DNA of 64,000 nt from Campylobacter subantarcticus LMG 24377 (GTDB lineage Bacteria; Campylobacterota; Campylobacteria; Campylobacterales; Campylobacteraceae). Positions 36,518 through 46,572 of the stretch are shown here, piece after piece. Made by a program: the position numbers and the translations under genes. Numbering within the stretch: the first letter of the stretch is position 1; each line of letters begins with the position of its first letter. The stretch lies in assembly GCF_000816305.1 (NCBI RefSeq), contig NZ_CP007773.1, positions 868,001 through 932,000 on the forward strand. The letters run 5' to 3'. A model generated the notes under the pieces. That model had not been told where the DNA came from. It searched no databases and saw only the letters and a list, made by a program, of their open reading frames with translations.

Positions 36518-39217
36518 ATGCGGTATTTTTTTTCTTTTGCAATGAGTTTTTCACTTATGAGTGTTTATGCTATAGCATGTGCTGTGGCAACTTTTATAGA
36601 AAATGACTATGGCATTAGTGCAGCTAAAGCTTTAGTTTATGATAATGCTTGGTTTGACATGCTACATTTATTACTAGGACTTAATTTAGCCGGAGTAATA
36701 ATCTATAAAAAATTACTACAAAAGAAAAAATACGCGAGTTTACTTTTACATTTTTCTTTTATCATGATACTTATAGGAGCAGGACTTACGCGGTATTTTG
36801 GCTTAGAAGGTGGAATGCATATAAGAGAAAACCAAAGTTCTAACATCATAGCCACAAGAGAAGAATTGATAAAAATAACCGATCTTGATACCAATACAAG
36901 TGTAGAATTTCCCATCAGTTTTACACCGCTTAGTCAGAAACATTTTCAAAAAACTTTTAGTTTTGATCATCAAAAGCTAACCGTAAGCTCCATTAACTAC
37001 ACTGCGCAAAAAGACTCTGTAACACCTGCGAGCTTAACACTAAATATTCATTATCAAAATCAAGATAAAAATATCACTTTAAATCCAAATTTCACAGACA
37101 AGGTGGCAACTTCATTTTATTTTCAAAACAAAGCTTTTGAGATTAACTGGGGTCCAAGAAAAATCGAACTTCCTTTTGCATTGTATTTAGAAGATTTTAT
37201 ACTAGAACGCTACTTAGGCTCTATGAGTCCTTCTTCTTATACTTCAAAAATCAAAATCATAGATGAAAAAAACCACATCTATCAAAACTATGATATTTTT
37301 ATGAATAATGTTCTTGATTATGGTGGATATAGATTTTTTCAAAACTCATATGATCAAGATGAGCAAGGAACAATACTTTCAGTCAATAAAGATCCTGGAA
37401 AAATTCCAACCTATATAGGATATACTTTATTGATCTTAGGATTTCTATGGGTTTTATTTGATAAAAATTCAAGATTTCATCGCCTCAATGTTTATCTTAA
37501 AAAAGGACAAAATTTAACATTATTAACTTTGCTCTTTATAAGCTTGCATACTCCACTTTTTGCCCAAGAAAATAAAAATGAGATTTTAAATTTAATCTCC
37601 AATATCCAAAAAAACTCATACGCACATTCTTTAAATTTTGCCAAATTACTTGTACAAGATCACAACGGAAGAATAAAACCTTTAGATACTTTAGCGATGG
37701 AATTTATCCATAAAATCACCCAGGAAGATGATTTTTTAAATTTACATTATGATCAAATCTTTTTAGCTATGATGATTTATCCTAATGAATTTAGAAAAAT
37801 CAAAATGATCTCTACTAAAACTAAAGACTTAAGAAAACTAATAGGCACAAATATCAATGAAAAACATATTGCATTTGATGATGTTTTTGACAATGGAGTA
37901 TACAAGCTTAGCAATTATGTCGAAGAAGCTAATCGAAAAACCCCTTCACAACGCACAAAATTAGACAAAGACTTGATCGCCTTGGATGAAAAAATCAACC
38001 ACGCTTATTATATTTATAGTGGACAAGCTTTAACTATACTACCTGATATTAACGAACAAAGTTTAAAATGGTTTTCTCCTGTGCATGTTTTACCTTTTGC
38101 CAAAGAAGATATTGAACGCTTACAAATGCTTTTAGTGAATTATTTTCTACAAACTCGCAATGGCATTGAAAACAATCAATGGCAAGACGCAAATGAAATT
38201 CTGCAATCTCTAAAAGATTTTCAGCTTCACTATGGCAGCAAGATTTTACCACCAAAAGAAAGAATAGAACTTGAAATACTACTAAATCACTATAATATTT
38301 TTGATAATCTCACCTTTATTTATATCAGCTTTTCACTTGTATTTTTTGTTTTGAGTTTTTATGTTATATTAAAAAACACCACTTTATCATCTTGGGTATA
38401 TGGGTTTTTTTATATTATTTTGAGTATTTGTGTGTTAATACATGCACTAGCTTTAATCATTCGTTGGTATGTAGGCGATCACGCTCCTTGGAGTAATGCT
38501 TATGAAAGCATGGTTTACATAGCTTTTGCATGCGCGATAAGTGCTGTGGTGTTTTTTAGAAAATCACTCTTAGCCTTATGTGGAGCAAGTTTTTTAGCAG
38601 GAATTGCACTTTTTGTTGCACATCTTGGTTTTATGGATCCGCAAATTGGAAATTTAGTTCCTGTTTTAAAATCATATTGGCTTAATATTCATGTATCCAT
38701 TATAACAGCAAGTTATGGATTTTTAGCGCTTTGTTTTATACTTGGAATTTTAAGCTTAATCCTTTTTGTCCTAAGAAATCAAAACAATCATATCGATAAA
38801 AATATCTTAAAACTGCATTGTATTAATGAAATGTCTATGATCATAGGACTTGCGATGCTTACTATAGGAAATTTCTTAGGTGGAGTATGGGCCAATGAAA
38901 GCTGGGGGAGATACTGGGGTTGGGATCCAAAAGAAACTTGGGCTTTGATTTCTATTGTAGTTTATACCATGGTATTACACTTAAGGTTTATTGTTAAAAC
39001 TAGTTTTATTTTTGCTTTTGCAAGTGCTAGTATTTTGACATTTTATAGCATATTAATGACTTATTTTGGAGTAAATTTTTTCCTTTCTGGTTTACATTCT
39101 TATGCCAATGGAGATAGTTTTAATATACCTATTTATGTTTATATCTTAACAATGCTCATTTTGATTTTAATACTACTAGCAGGAAGAAAAAGAAATATCA
39201 AAACGCCTAGTTTTTAA
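36518..39217 (+). CDS. Fused CcsBA-type cytochrome c synthase (system II)
   Basis: 899 residues. N-terminal CcsB/ResB-like half: helices, then a large periplasmic domain to about residue 310. C-terminal CcsA/ResC half with the WWD haem-handling motif WGRYWGWDPKETWA (about 796-809) and flanking histidines (HALALIIRWYVGDHAPWSNAYES, HLRF). It exports haem and ligates it to apocytochrome cysteines. In Wolinella a separate isoenzyme, CcsA1, is dedicated to the CX15CH motif of MccA; position next to a CX17CH cytochrome suggests the same here. A general housekeeping CcsBA would be encoded elsewhere, outside the window. Confidence 0.88.
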   Translation: MRYFFSFAMSFSLMSVYAIACAVATFIENDYGISAAKALVYDNAWFDMLHLLLGLNLAGVIIYKKLLQKKKYASLLLHFSFIMILIGAGLTRYFGLEGGMHIRENQSSNIIATREELIKITDLDTNTSVEFPISFTPLSQKHFQKTFSFDHQKLTVSSINYTAQKDSVTPASLTLNIHYQNQDKNITLNPNFTDKVATSFYFQNKAFEINWGPRKIELPFALYLEDFILERYLGSMSPSSYTSKIKIIDEKNHIYQNYDIFMNNVLDYGGYRFFQNSYDQDEQGTILSVNKDPGKIPTYIGYTLLILGFLWVLFDKNSRFHRLNVYLKKGQNLTLLTLLFISLHTPLFAQENKNEILNLISNIQKNSYAHSLNFAKLLVQDHNGRIKPLDTLAMEFIHKITQEDDFLNLHYDQIFLAMMIYPNEFRKIKMISTKTKDLRKLIGTNINEKHIAFDDVFDNGVYKLSNYVEEANRKTPSQRTKLDKDLIALDEKINHAYYIYSGQALTILPDINEQSLKWFSPVHVLPFAKEDIERLQMLLVNYFLQTRNGIENNQWQDANEILQSLKDFQLHYGSKILPPKERIELEILLNHYNIFDNLTFIYISFSLVFFVLSFYVILKNTTLSSWVYGFFYIILSICVLIHALALIIRWYVGDHAPWSNAYESMVYIAFACAISAVVFFRKSLLALCGASFLAGIALFVAHLGFMDPQIGNLVPVLKSYWLNIHVSIITASYGFLALCFILGILSLILFVLRNQNNHIDKNILKLHCINEMSMIIGLAMLTIGNFLGGVWANESWGRYWGWDPKETWALISIVVYTMVLHLRFIVKTSFIFAFASASILTFYSILMTYFGVNFFLSGLHSYANGDSFNIPIYVYILTMLILILILLAGRKRNIKTPSF

Positions 39218-39218
39218 A

Positions 39219-39443
39219 CTAGGCTCTACTTTTTTCAATTTCCTGAAGTGCTTGAATAAGCTCTTTTAAATTTTCATATGGAATGTGAATTTTCCAATCC
39301 ACTCCACTTTCTTTTTTTAAAGCCACACCAATACTTAATATATCTTCACTCCCTACTCCATAAGGATTTGCAAGATGACAAAGGCTAATTTCGCCGTTTT
39401 TACTGCCATGTAGCTCTATGCTTTTGTATATTTTTTTACTCAT
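39219..39443 (-). CDS. Small conserved hypothetical protein in the lpxD operon
   Basis: 74 residues, soluble and charged: [20 protein letters not shown]...[21 protein letters not shown]. No domain recognised. The start ATGAGTAA overlaps the lpxD stop, so it is translationally coupled and is the last gene of the ilvI-ilvH-lpxD run. Its stop is two bases from the end of the convergent ccsBA gene. Confidence 0.7.
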   Translation of the reverse strand: MSKKIYKSIELHGSKNGEISLCHLANPYGVGSEDILSIGVALKKESGVDWKIHIPYENLKELIQALQEIEKSRA

Positions 39444-40395
39444 GTTTATCCCTATAAGCTGAAATAATTTTTGCCTGAAGTTTTAACCAATCTTTTTGAA
39501 GCATAATAGGAAAACCACCATATACTCTAGCACCCTCAAGGCTTTTAGTCACCCCACCTCTTGCTGCTATGGTAGCAAAATCTCCTATTTCTAAATGACC
39601 ACTTGTAGCACTTTGTCCACCCATAATGACATTTTTACCCAAAATACTCGAACCTGAAATTCCACTTTGTGCTACAATAAGACAATTTTCTCCAATCTCA
39701 CAATTATGTCCTACTTGAACAAGATTGTCTATCTTAGTACCTTGCTTGATAATAGTGCTTTCAAAAACTGCTCTATCAATTGTCGTACAAGCACCAATTT
39801 CCACAAAATCTTCCAAAATAACATTGCCATTGTGGTAAATTTTATAATGCTCACCATTTTTTGTATGGGCATAACCAAAACCATCACTACCTATAACACA
39901 ATTTGCTAACAAATGACACTTTTTACCAATTTTAGTATCATTATAAATCACAACATTAGGATGAATGATAGTATGCTCGCCTATACTTACATTATCCCCT
40001 ATATAAGCTCCTGCCATTACCACTACATGATTAGCTATTTGGACATTTTCACCTATATAAACATTTGGCATGATTTTAGCACTTTTAGCAATGTGAGATT
40101 GTCTTTTTTCACTAGCAATCAAAGGTTTAGCAAAAAGTTTGCTTAAAAGCGCAAAGGATAAATGTGGGTTGTCAACAACTAATTCAATACAATCTTTTGA
40201 AACCAAATTTTCAAATTCTTTAGATACCAATATAGCCCCTGCTCCGCTGCTGGCTATTTTTTTAGAATTTTTTTCCCCATCACAATAGCTAAGCTCAGTA
40301 AAACTTGCATTATTCAAAGAATTCAAAGCTGTAATCTCTATATCATCTCCACAATATTCTATGCCTAAAAATTTAGCAATTTCACTAATTTTCAT
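39436..40395 (-). CDS. lpxD: UDP-3-O-acylglucosamine N-acyltransferase LpxD
   Basis: 319 residues; adds the second acyl chain in lipid A synthesis. N-terminal uridine-binding domain followed by left-handed beta-helix hexapeptide repeats ([40 protein letters not shown]). Catalytic His region is [23 protein letters not shown]. It overlaps ilvH by four bases (ATGA), the same order as Cj0574-Cj0576. Confidence 0.95.
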   Translation of the reverse strand: MKISEIAKFLGIEYCGDDIEITALNSLNNASFTELSYCDGEKNSKKIASSGAGAILVSKEFENLVSKDCIELVVDNPHLSFALLSKLFAKPLIASEKRQSHIAKSAKIMPNVYIGENVQIANHVVVMAGAYIGDNVSIGEHTIIHPNVVIYNDTKIGKKCHLLANCVIGSDGFGYAHTKNGEHYKIYHNGNVILEDFVEIGACTTIDRAVFESTIIKQGTKIDNLVQVGHNCEIGENCLIVAQSGISGSSILGKNVIMGGQSATSGHLEIGDFATIAARGGVTKSLEGARVYGGFPIMLQKDWLKLQAKIISAYRDKHE

Positions 40396-40859
40396 TTTAC
40401 CTCCATTAAAATAGAACCACTTCTTACTACACTTATGGGATTATACTTTTTCATGGTTTTTAAAAAGTTATCAATATTGCAAGCATCATCACACGTCATC
40501 ACAATAATACATTGATCATCACTATAAGTTACACTACCATTGTAAGCTTTTAATATAGTATCTAATCCTGCAAAATTTTCACTTAATGCGATTTTAACTA
40601 ATGCTGTTTCTTTTTCTATAAAATCACTTGAATCAATCACCTTATAAGTAGGTATGAGCTTATGTAACTGCTTGATAATTTGCTCGAAAACTTTTTCATC
40701 GCCTAAGGTAACGATGTTTATCCTCGAAAAATCCTTATCATCAAGTGGAGCCACGGTGAGAGATTCTATATTATAACCTCTTCCTGAAAAAAGACCAACT
40801 ACGCGCGATAACACCCCGTGTTCGTTTAACACAATAACTGAAATCACCCTTCTTTTCAT
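40392..40859 (-). CDS. ilvH: Acetolactate synthase regulatory subunit IlvH
   Basis: 155 residues, ACT-domain regulatory subunit conferring valine inhibition: [36 protein letters not shown] is diagnostic. It overlaps both ilvI and lpxD by four bases. Confidence 0.96.
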   Translation of the reverse strand: MKRRVISVIVLNEHGVLSRVVGLFSGRGYNIESLTVAPLDDKDFSRINIVTLGDEKVFEQIIKQLHKLIPTYKVIDSSDFIEKETALVKIALSENFAGLDTILKAYNGSVTYSDDQCIIVMTCDDACNIDNFLKTMKKYNPISVVRSGSILMEVK

Positions 40860-42565
40860 TTTTTATCCTTGTTTTTGAAACTAGGTAAAATCATATTATA
40901 AATCGCTCCACCCGCTGGTACCATCGGCAGTACATCTTCATAGCGATCTATCGCTACGTTTAATACATAGGTTTTATCAGATTCTAAAGCTTTTTGAAAA
41001 GCTTTTTGAAATTCTTCCTTACTAAAAACATTGCAACCCTCACAGTGAAATCCTCTTGCAATCCCTACAAAATCAGGCTGAATGCTTAAGTCTGTATTGG
41101 AAAATCTTTCTTTGTAAAACATACTTTGCCACTGTCTTACCATACCTAAAAAGGAATTATTTAAGATAATATTAATCACTTTTATACCATAAGCACTTGC
41201 TGTCATTAGCTCTTGTATATTCATCAAAAAAGATCCATCACCAACAAAATTTACCACCACTTCTTCACCCACAGCTAATTTAGTTCCAAGTGCTGCTGGT
41301 AGAGAATAACCCATAGTTCCTTGACCACCACTTGTTGCAAGTTGTCTTGTATAATTAAACGGATAAAATTGCGCTACCCACATTTGATGTTGCCCCACAT
41401 CTGTGATAATTCTCGCATCAGGAGCCAACCTAGCACACTCTTCTATTACCCACTGGGGCTTTAACACTTCATCACTATCTTCATAGCTTAATGGATATAG
41501 CTGCTGATATCTTTGTAGAGTTTTAAACCATTCTTGATACTGAGTCTGATCCAAATTTTCTTTTTTTAACTCTTCTAAGGTATCCATAATCACACTTTTA
41601 ATATCCCCAACTATAGGATAATGTGCTTCAATGATTTTAGAAATAGAACTTGGGTCTATATCAATATGGACAATTTTTGCACTCTTTGCAAATTCACTTG
41701 TTTTTCCTGTAATTCTATCATCAAATCTAGCCCCTACAGCAATTAACAAATCACATTCACTTAAAGCGATATTCGCACAGTAACTCCCATGCATACCTGC
41801 CATTTTTAAATTAAGCTCATCATCACTTCTTAAAGTTCCTAATGCCATTAAAGTTTCAACCGCAGGAATTTGACAAAAATGAATTAATTCTCTTAATGCA
41901 TCACTAGCATTAGAAGCTATACAACCTCCACCTAGGTAAAATAAAGGTTTTTGGGAATTTTTTATCAAGCTAACTAGTTTTTTAATTTGCTTAATATTTC
42001 CCCTATAAGTAGGCTTATAAGTCTTCATGAAAATTTCTTTAGGATAATCCCAAACACCCGTAGCCGCAGTAACATCTTTAGGTATATCAATATGCACAGG
42101 TCCTTTTCTACCTGTTGTAGCAATATAAAAAGCTTCTTTTAAAATTCTAGGTAACTCTTCAATATTTTTCACTAAATAATTATGCTTCACACAAGGTCTT
42201 GAAATACCTATAGCATCAATTTCTTGAAAGGCATCTGTTCCTATTAAAGAATTTGCAACTTGAGCTGAAATTAAAACCAAGGGGATAGAATCGCTATAAG
42301 CAGTAGCTAAACCTGTAACTGTATTAGTAAAACCGGGTCCACTTGTAACTACTGCCACACCAACTTCACCACTCATTCTAGCATATGCATCAGCACTATG
42401 CAAGGCTGCTTGCTCATGTCTTACTAAAATATGCTTGAAATACGTTTGTTTATAAATTTCATCATAAATATTTAAAGCTGCTCCACCAGGATAACCAAAA
42501 ACAACCTTAACATTCTCTTCTTTTAGTGTTTCACAAATCATTTGCGAGCCATTTAGCTCCTTCAT
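40856..42565 (-). CDS. ilvI: Acetolactate synthase catalytic subunit IlvI
   Basis: 569-residue ThDP enzyme making acetolactate/acetohydroxybutyrate for branched-chain amino acids. VFGYPGGAALNIYDE and VRHEQAALHSADAYAR hold the ThDP glutamate; the ThDP/Mg motif is VVNFVGDGSFLMNIQEL...NNSFLGMVRQWQ. Full length. First gene of the leftward ilvIH-lpxD operon. Confidence 0.97.
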   Translation of the reverse strand: MKELNGSQMICETLKEENVKVVFGYPGGAALNIYDEIYKQTYFKHILVRHEQAALHSADAYARMSGEVGVAVVTSGPGFTNTVTGLATAYSDSIPLVLISAQVANSLIGTDAFQEIDAIGISRPCVKHNYLVKNIEELPRILKEAFYIATTGRKGPVHIDIPKDVTAATGVWDYPKEIFMKTYKPTYRGNIKQIKKLVSLIKNSQKPLFYLGGGCIASNASDALRELIHFCQIPAVETLMALGTLRSDDELNLKMAGMHGSYCANIALSECDLLIAVGARFDDRITGKTSEFAKSAKIVHIDIDPSSISKIIEAHYPIVGDIKSVIMDTLEELKKENLDQTQYQEWFKTLQRYQQLYPLSYEDSDEVLKPQWVIEECARLAPDARIITDVGQHQMWVAQFYPFNYTRQLATSGGQGTMGYSLPAALGTKLAVGEEVVVNFVGDGSFLMNIQELMTASAYGIKVINIILNNSFLGMVRQWQSMFYKERFSNTDLSIQPDFVGIARGFHCEGCNVFSKEEFQKAFQKALESDKTYVLNVAIDRYEDVLPMVPAGGAIYNMILPSFKNKDKK

Positions 42566-42633
42566 TATTTTACCTTTTTGTTGAAAAATGGAAAATATTA
42601 TAACGATAATTTGATAAATATATTTTTATAAGA

Positions 42634-42660
42634 GGAGTTTCTTGAAAATCAAGAAACTCC
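42634..42660 (-). terminator. Hairpin at the end of oorC
   Basis: GGAGTTTCTTGA (42634-42645) pairs with TCAAGAAACTCC (42649-42660), a 12-bp stem with a three-base loop that includes the oorC stop codon. Only an A/T-rich tail follows on the minus strand, so termination may be partial. Confidence 0.6.
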
Positions 42661-43206
42661 TTGGGCTTTTTTAGCGTATTCTATGCCCAAATCAAAGGCC
42701 TTAGCATTTGCTTCTTTAGTTTTTGCAGGCACCATATCAAGCATAGTTTGTTTTAAAGCTTCAATATCAATGCATTTGCTCATATAAGCAGCTATAGCTA
42801 AAGCAACGACTGATTGAGTAGCTACATTACCTACTTCTTCCTTAGCTATAGTAATAATAGGAATTTCAAAAATTTTCCATCTAGCATAATCCTCTTTGCT
42901 TGGATGAACTAAATTTGGCTCTACAACTATAACACCGCCATCACAAACACCATCTTTGAAATTATGATAACCCTTATCAGCAGTTGAAAGCATAAAACCA
43001 ACCTCACCTTCTACTGCATAAGGAAAAAAGATTTCACTTTCATCAATGATAATATCAACCTTAGTTGGTCCACCTCTAACTTGAGAAGTATAAGTAGAAG
43101 CTTTAAAAGCATTGCGCCCTTCTTTAATGGCAGCTTTAGCTAAAATTTCACCTGCAGTGATAACTCCTTGTCCACCTTCACCGCAAAATCTTAATTGATA
43201 TTTCAT
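42649..43206 (-). CDS. oorC: 2-oxoglutarate:acceptor oxidoreductase subunit OorC (gamma)
   Basis: 185 residues: LRFCGEGGQGVITAGEILAKAA and TSQVRGGPTKVDIIID are the gamma-subunit signatures. Part of the four-subunit enzyme making succinyl-CoA and reduced ferredoxin/flavodoxin from 2-oxoglutarate. It overlaps oorB by four bases and ends in the hairpin. Confidence 0.95.
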   Translation of the reverse strand: MKYQLRFCGEGGQGVITAGEILAKAAIKEGRNAFKASTYTSQVRGGPTKVDIIIDESEIFFPYAVEGEVGFMLSTADKGYHNFKDGVCDGGVIVVEPNLVHPSKEDYARWKIFEIPIITIAKEEVGNVATQSVVALAIAAYMSKCIDIEALKQTMLDMVPAKTKEANAKAFDLGIEYAKKAQGVS

Positions 43207-44048
43207 TTTAATGCTCCTAAATCAACCATTCTTTTTTCTTTTAAGGCTCTTCTAACTTCTTCATAAGCTTCGCAATATTCTGCCTTGCTTTCATCTTGAT
43301 GTAAAATTCCTGTAGGGAATTTATCTGCTCTTTGCTCATAGTCTAATTGTTCAAATTTAAACTTATCCACGCAACGATTTTTAATCCAATCAAGCATGCT
43401 TACAGCTTCACCCATTTTATTTTTTCTACCTAAATTGATATGGCAGTTTGAGAATACATCAACAAAACTATAACCCTTATGCGATAAAGCTTTAAAAATA
43501 ATATTTTCAAGCTTATTTGCTTCAATCACGTTTGTTCTTGCCACAAAAGAAGCTCCTGCAGCTTTAGTTAGCTCACATGCATCAAAATTGGGATCAATAT
43601 TACCTGCTTGTGCTGTTACAGTGTAAAAACCTTGCGGAGTAGTTGGCGAGGTTTGTGAATTAGTAAGACCATAGATGAAGTTATTGATCAAAATATGTGT
43701 TATATCTATATTTCTTCTGCAACCATGGATAGTATGATTTCCACCAATTGCCAAAGTATCACCATCTCCACTTACTACGATTACATGTTTTTTAGGATTT
43801 ACTAGTTTAATCCCTGTTGCATAAGCAATAGCTCTACCATGGGTAGTATGCACTGTATTACAATTTACATAAGAACTCATTCTACCACTACAACCTATGC
43901 CAGAAACTAAGCAAACATCATCCATATTCCAGCCAAGTTTTTGAATAGCTCTAATAATAGCTTTTAAAACAACGCCATCCCCACAACCCCAGCACCATTG
44001 CGTTGGAAGTTTATCTACTCTTAAATACTCATCATAATTAAAAGCCAT
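43203..44048 (-). CDS. oorB: 2-oxoglutarate:acceptor oxidoreductase subunit OorB (beta)
   Basis: 281 residues. ThDP-binding subunit: WCWGCGDGVVLKAI, GIGCSGRMSSYVNCNTVHTTHGRA and VSGDGDTLAIGGNHTIHGCRRNIDITHILINN. Lies one base after oorA in the oorDABC operon. Confidence 0.96.
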   Translation of the reverse strand: MAFNYDEYLRVDKLPTQWCWGCGDGVVLKAIIRAIQKLGWNMDDVCLVSGIGCSGRMSSYVNCNTVHTTHGRAIAYATGIKLVNPKKHVIVVSGDGDTLAIGGNHTIHGCRRNIDITHILINNFIYGLTNSQTSPTTPQGFYTVTAQAGNIDPNFDACELTKAAGASFVARTNVIEANKLENIIFKALSHKGYSFVDVFSNCHINLGRKNKMGEAVSMLDWIKNRCVDKFKFEQLDYEQRADKFPTGILHQDESKAEYCEAYEEVRRALKEKRMVDLGALK

Positions 44049-44049
44049 C

Positions 44050-45174
44050 TTACATATTCTCCTTTACTTTAGCAATAATTTCACTTGGGGTTATAGGGCG
44101 ACCATTTGCACGGTGCAAGCTAATAAAATCATCTCTTTTGCTCACTCTTTGAATTTCTTCTAAATATTGCCCCATATTAAGCTCACTTACCATAACTTTT
44201 TCAAATTTAGATACCACTTGAGCTATTTTTTTCTCAGCTACTGGATAAAGAGTAATAGGTCTAAAAAGCCCTACCTTTAAACCCTCTTCTCTAAGTCTTA
44301 AGATAGCTTCTTTAGCAGATCTTGCAACACTACCATAAGCAATAATCAAAAACTGTGCATCATCACACATAAATTCTTCATAAGTACAAATTTCATCTGT
44401 GTTGTTTTTAATCTTACCAAACAATCTTTTCATATTTTTATCTACAATCGCCCCATCTTCAGTTGGAAAACCAATATCTCCATGATGAAGCCCTGTGATA
44501 TGATAGCGATAACCTTCAAAGAAAGGATTAAGTGTCGCAGCTTCATTTTCCCCTGCTGCATAAGGCTTATAGTCTTTTTTGTCGCCAGTAAATTTTTTAC
44601 GATTGATGATTTTTAATTCTTCTAAATCAGGTAATTTTGCCTTACCATTCATATGTCCTATTGTTTCATCTAAAAGTAAAAATACTGGTGTCATGTATTT
44701 TTCTGCCAAATTAAAGGCTCTAATGGTTTCAGTATAAGCCTCTTCTAATGAAGCAGGAGCTAAAGCTATACTCGCATAATCACCGTGTGTTGGAGCTTTT
44801 GCTTGAAATAAATCTCCTTGCGCAACTCTTGTTGGAAGCCCTGTTGATGGTCCACCTCTCATAACATTTACAATTACTAGTGGAATTTCAGCTATAAAAC
44901 CTAGACCAATTTGCTCAGCTTTTAAAGAAATTCCAGGGCCACTACTTGCCGTCATGGACTTAACTCCACTCATTGAAGCACCCAAAGCCACACTAATACC
45001 TGAAATTTCATCTTCCATTTGAATAAAAGTACCATCATTTTTTGGCAACATATGGCTTAGCTCATGCGCTATTTCAGAACTTGGGGTAATTGGATAGCCA
45101 CCAAAAAATTTACAGCCACAATCAATTGCAGCTTTTGCTACTAAAACATTTCCTGTTGATATAATCTCTCTCAT
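44050..45174 (-). CDS. oorA: 2-oxoglutarate:acceptor oxidoreductase subunit OorA (alpha)
   Basis: 374 residues: GCKFFGGYPITPSSEIAH and QMEDEISGISVALGASMSG, MRGGPSTGLPTRVAQGD are typical of the alpha subunit. Eight bases after oorD. Confidence 0.96.
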   Translation of the reverse strand: MREIISTGNVLVAKAAIDCGCKFFGGYPITPSSEIAHELSHMLPKNDGTFIQMEDEISGISVALGASMSGVKSMTASSGPGISLKAEQIGLGFIAEIPLVIVNVMRGGPSTGLPTRVAQGDLFQAKAPTHGDYASIALAPASLEEAYTETIRAFNLAEKYMTPVFLLLDETIGHMNGKAKLPDLEELKIINRKKFTGDKKDYKPYAAGENEAATLNPFFEGYRYHITGLHHGDIGFPTEDGAIVDKNMKRLFGKIKNNTDEICTYEEFMCDDAQFLIIAYGSVARSAKEAILRLREEGLKVGLFRPITLYPVAEKKIAQVVSKFEKVMVSELNMGQYLEEIQRVSKRDDFISLHRANGRPITPSEIIAKVKENM

Positions 45175-45182
45175 TGTTTTTC

Positions 45183-45491
45183 CTAAGCATTTAGTTTTTT
45201 GTATTTATTTTCTTTGACTGCTAAAGCTCTTTCTTTGGCTTCAGGTGTAAGCTTTGCGAATTTAAACTCATCTCTCTTAGCAACAAAAATTGCAAAATCA
45301 GGACAGTGGCTTTCGCACTCGCTACAGCCTATACAAGAATCAGGATGAACCACTTCTATCATCTGTCCTAAAACTGCACTGATTTCATCTCTCATTGCTA
45401 AAACTCCAGCTGGACAATAGCTAACACAGATATTACAAGCTTTGCATCTTGCTTCATCAACCCAAACTGGTGTATTTTCTGGAGCTACCAT
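45183..45491 (-). CDS. oorD: 2-oxoglutarate:acceptor oxidoreductase ferredoxin subunit OorD (delta)
   Basis: 102 residues with two 4Fe-4S motifs, CKACNICVSYCPAG and CIGCSECESHCPD. First gene of oorDABC. In C. jejuni sucD precedes it; here mdh lies 168 bases upstream with only intergenic sequence between. Confidence 0.95.
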   Translation of the reverse strand: MVAPENTPVWVDEARCKACNICVSYCPAGVLAMRDEISAVLGQMIEVVHPDSCIGCSECESHCPDFAIFVAKRDEFKFAKLTPEAKERALAVKENKYKKLNA

Positions 45492-45634
45492 TAATATTCC
45501 TTTCTAGTTTTTGTAATTTTTTTAATGATTTTTTATCAAAAGTTATTTTTAAACAAACTTTTTATTATAGCGAATTTATAGCATTATTTGAAAGATAAAA
45601 TAAAACAATTGAAGTTTTATCACGCAAAGTAACA

Positions 45635-45654
45635 TTAGGAGTAGTAACTCCTAA
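45635..45654 (-). terminator. Short hairpin after mdh
   Basis: TTAGGAGT (45635-45642) pairs with ACTCCTAA (45647-45654). It lies just past the mdh stop on the minus strand, but no T-run follows; a weak or processing hairpin. Confidence 0.35.
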
Positions 45655-45658
45655 AATA

Positions 45659-46555
45659 TCATTTATAATTGTATTGAATGAAAGATTTTTCCAAAGCTAG
45701 TTGCTCATGCTCACTTAATTTCAACTCTAAGGTTTCAAGCACACCCTCAAGACTGATTCTTGCCATAACCCCAAAAGCTTTTCCGTATAAGCCATATTCA
45801 CCATTTAAAATCACACTCATAGGTAAAAATTCTCCACTTTTTAAAGCTTCCATCATTCTCACACAAGCACTTGCTGGAGCTAAATATGCTGAAGTTTTTA
45901 AGTGTTTAATCACCTTAGCACCGCCTGTTTTGACTTCATGTTCTATTTGAGCGATAACTTGTGCATTTAACACTTCATCTAAGGCTTTGTTTTTAATTTT
46001 ACTTTGTGATTGGATCAAAACCATACTGTCATTATGAAAACCTATTAATTTAGTATCTACTTCTGATGTTTTTAAATTTAATCTTTTGCTTAGCTCGTAT
46101 TTAAATCTTGCATTATCTAGTACCCCTGCCATAGCGATAATTTTATTTGATCTAAAAAGCTTACTTTTATAAAGAGTATTAAGTAAAAAATCCACCGGAT
46201 TACTAACTATGATAAATAATGGATCTTGATTATATTGTTTAATGCATTGTGCGCATTCGAGCATTATTTTAGAATTTATCGTAAACAATTCATCTCTACT
46301 TTGCCCTTCTTTTCTAGCCACACCCGCACTAAAGATAACCACTTGAGAATTTTTGGTATATTTATAATCACTCGTACAAGTAATTTTTACATCAAAATTA
46401 AACGCTGCAATGCTTTGGCTTAGTTCCAATTCTCTTGCAAGAAGCAAATCTTTATTAATATCAACCAAAACAAGCTCGCTGATTAACTCTCTTAAAATCA
46501 ATGCATAAGCTACACTTGTACCAACATTTCCAGCACCTATGATAGTGATTTTCAT
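45659..46555 (-). CDS. mdh: Malate dehydrogenase (LDH-like type)
   Basis: 298 residues. NAD-binding KITIIGAGNVGTSVAYALI, acidic VDIN after strand 2, and the substrate loop GVARKEGQSRDEL, in which Arg (not Gln) at the specificity position indicates malate rather than lactate. FHNDSMV supplies the catalytic His region. The start is ATG at 46555, after AAAGGAG; a GTG two codons upstream overlaps that site. Its neighbours differ from C. jejuni: neither icd nor sucCD flanks it. Confidence 0.9.
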   Translation of the reverse strand: MKITIIGAGNVGTSVAYALILRELISELVLVDINKDLLLARELELSQSIAAFNFDVKITCTSDYKYTKNSQVVIFSAGVARKEGQSRDELFTINSKIMLECAQCIKQYNQDPLFIIVSNPVDFLLNTLYKSKLFRSNKIIAMAGVLDNARFKYELSKRLNLKTSEVDTKLIGFHNDSMVLIQSQSKIKNKALDEVLNAQVIAQIEHEVKTGGAKVIKHLKTSAYLAPASACVRMMEALKSGEFLPMSVILNGEYGLYGKAFGVMARISLEGVLETLELKLSEHEQLALEKSFIQYNYK

Positions 46556-46572
46556 TGTCACTCCTTTTGTAG

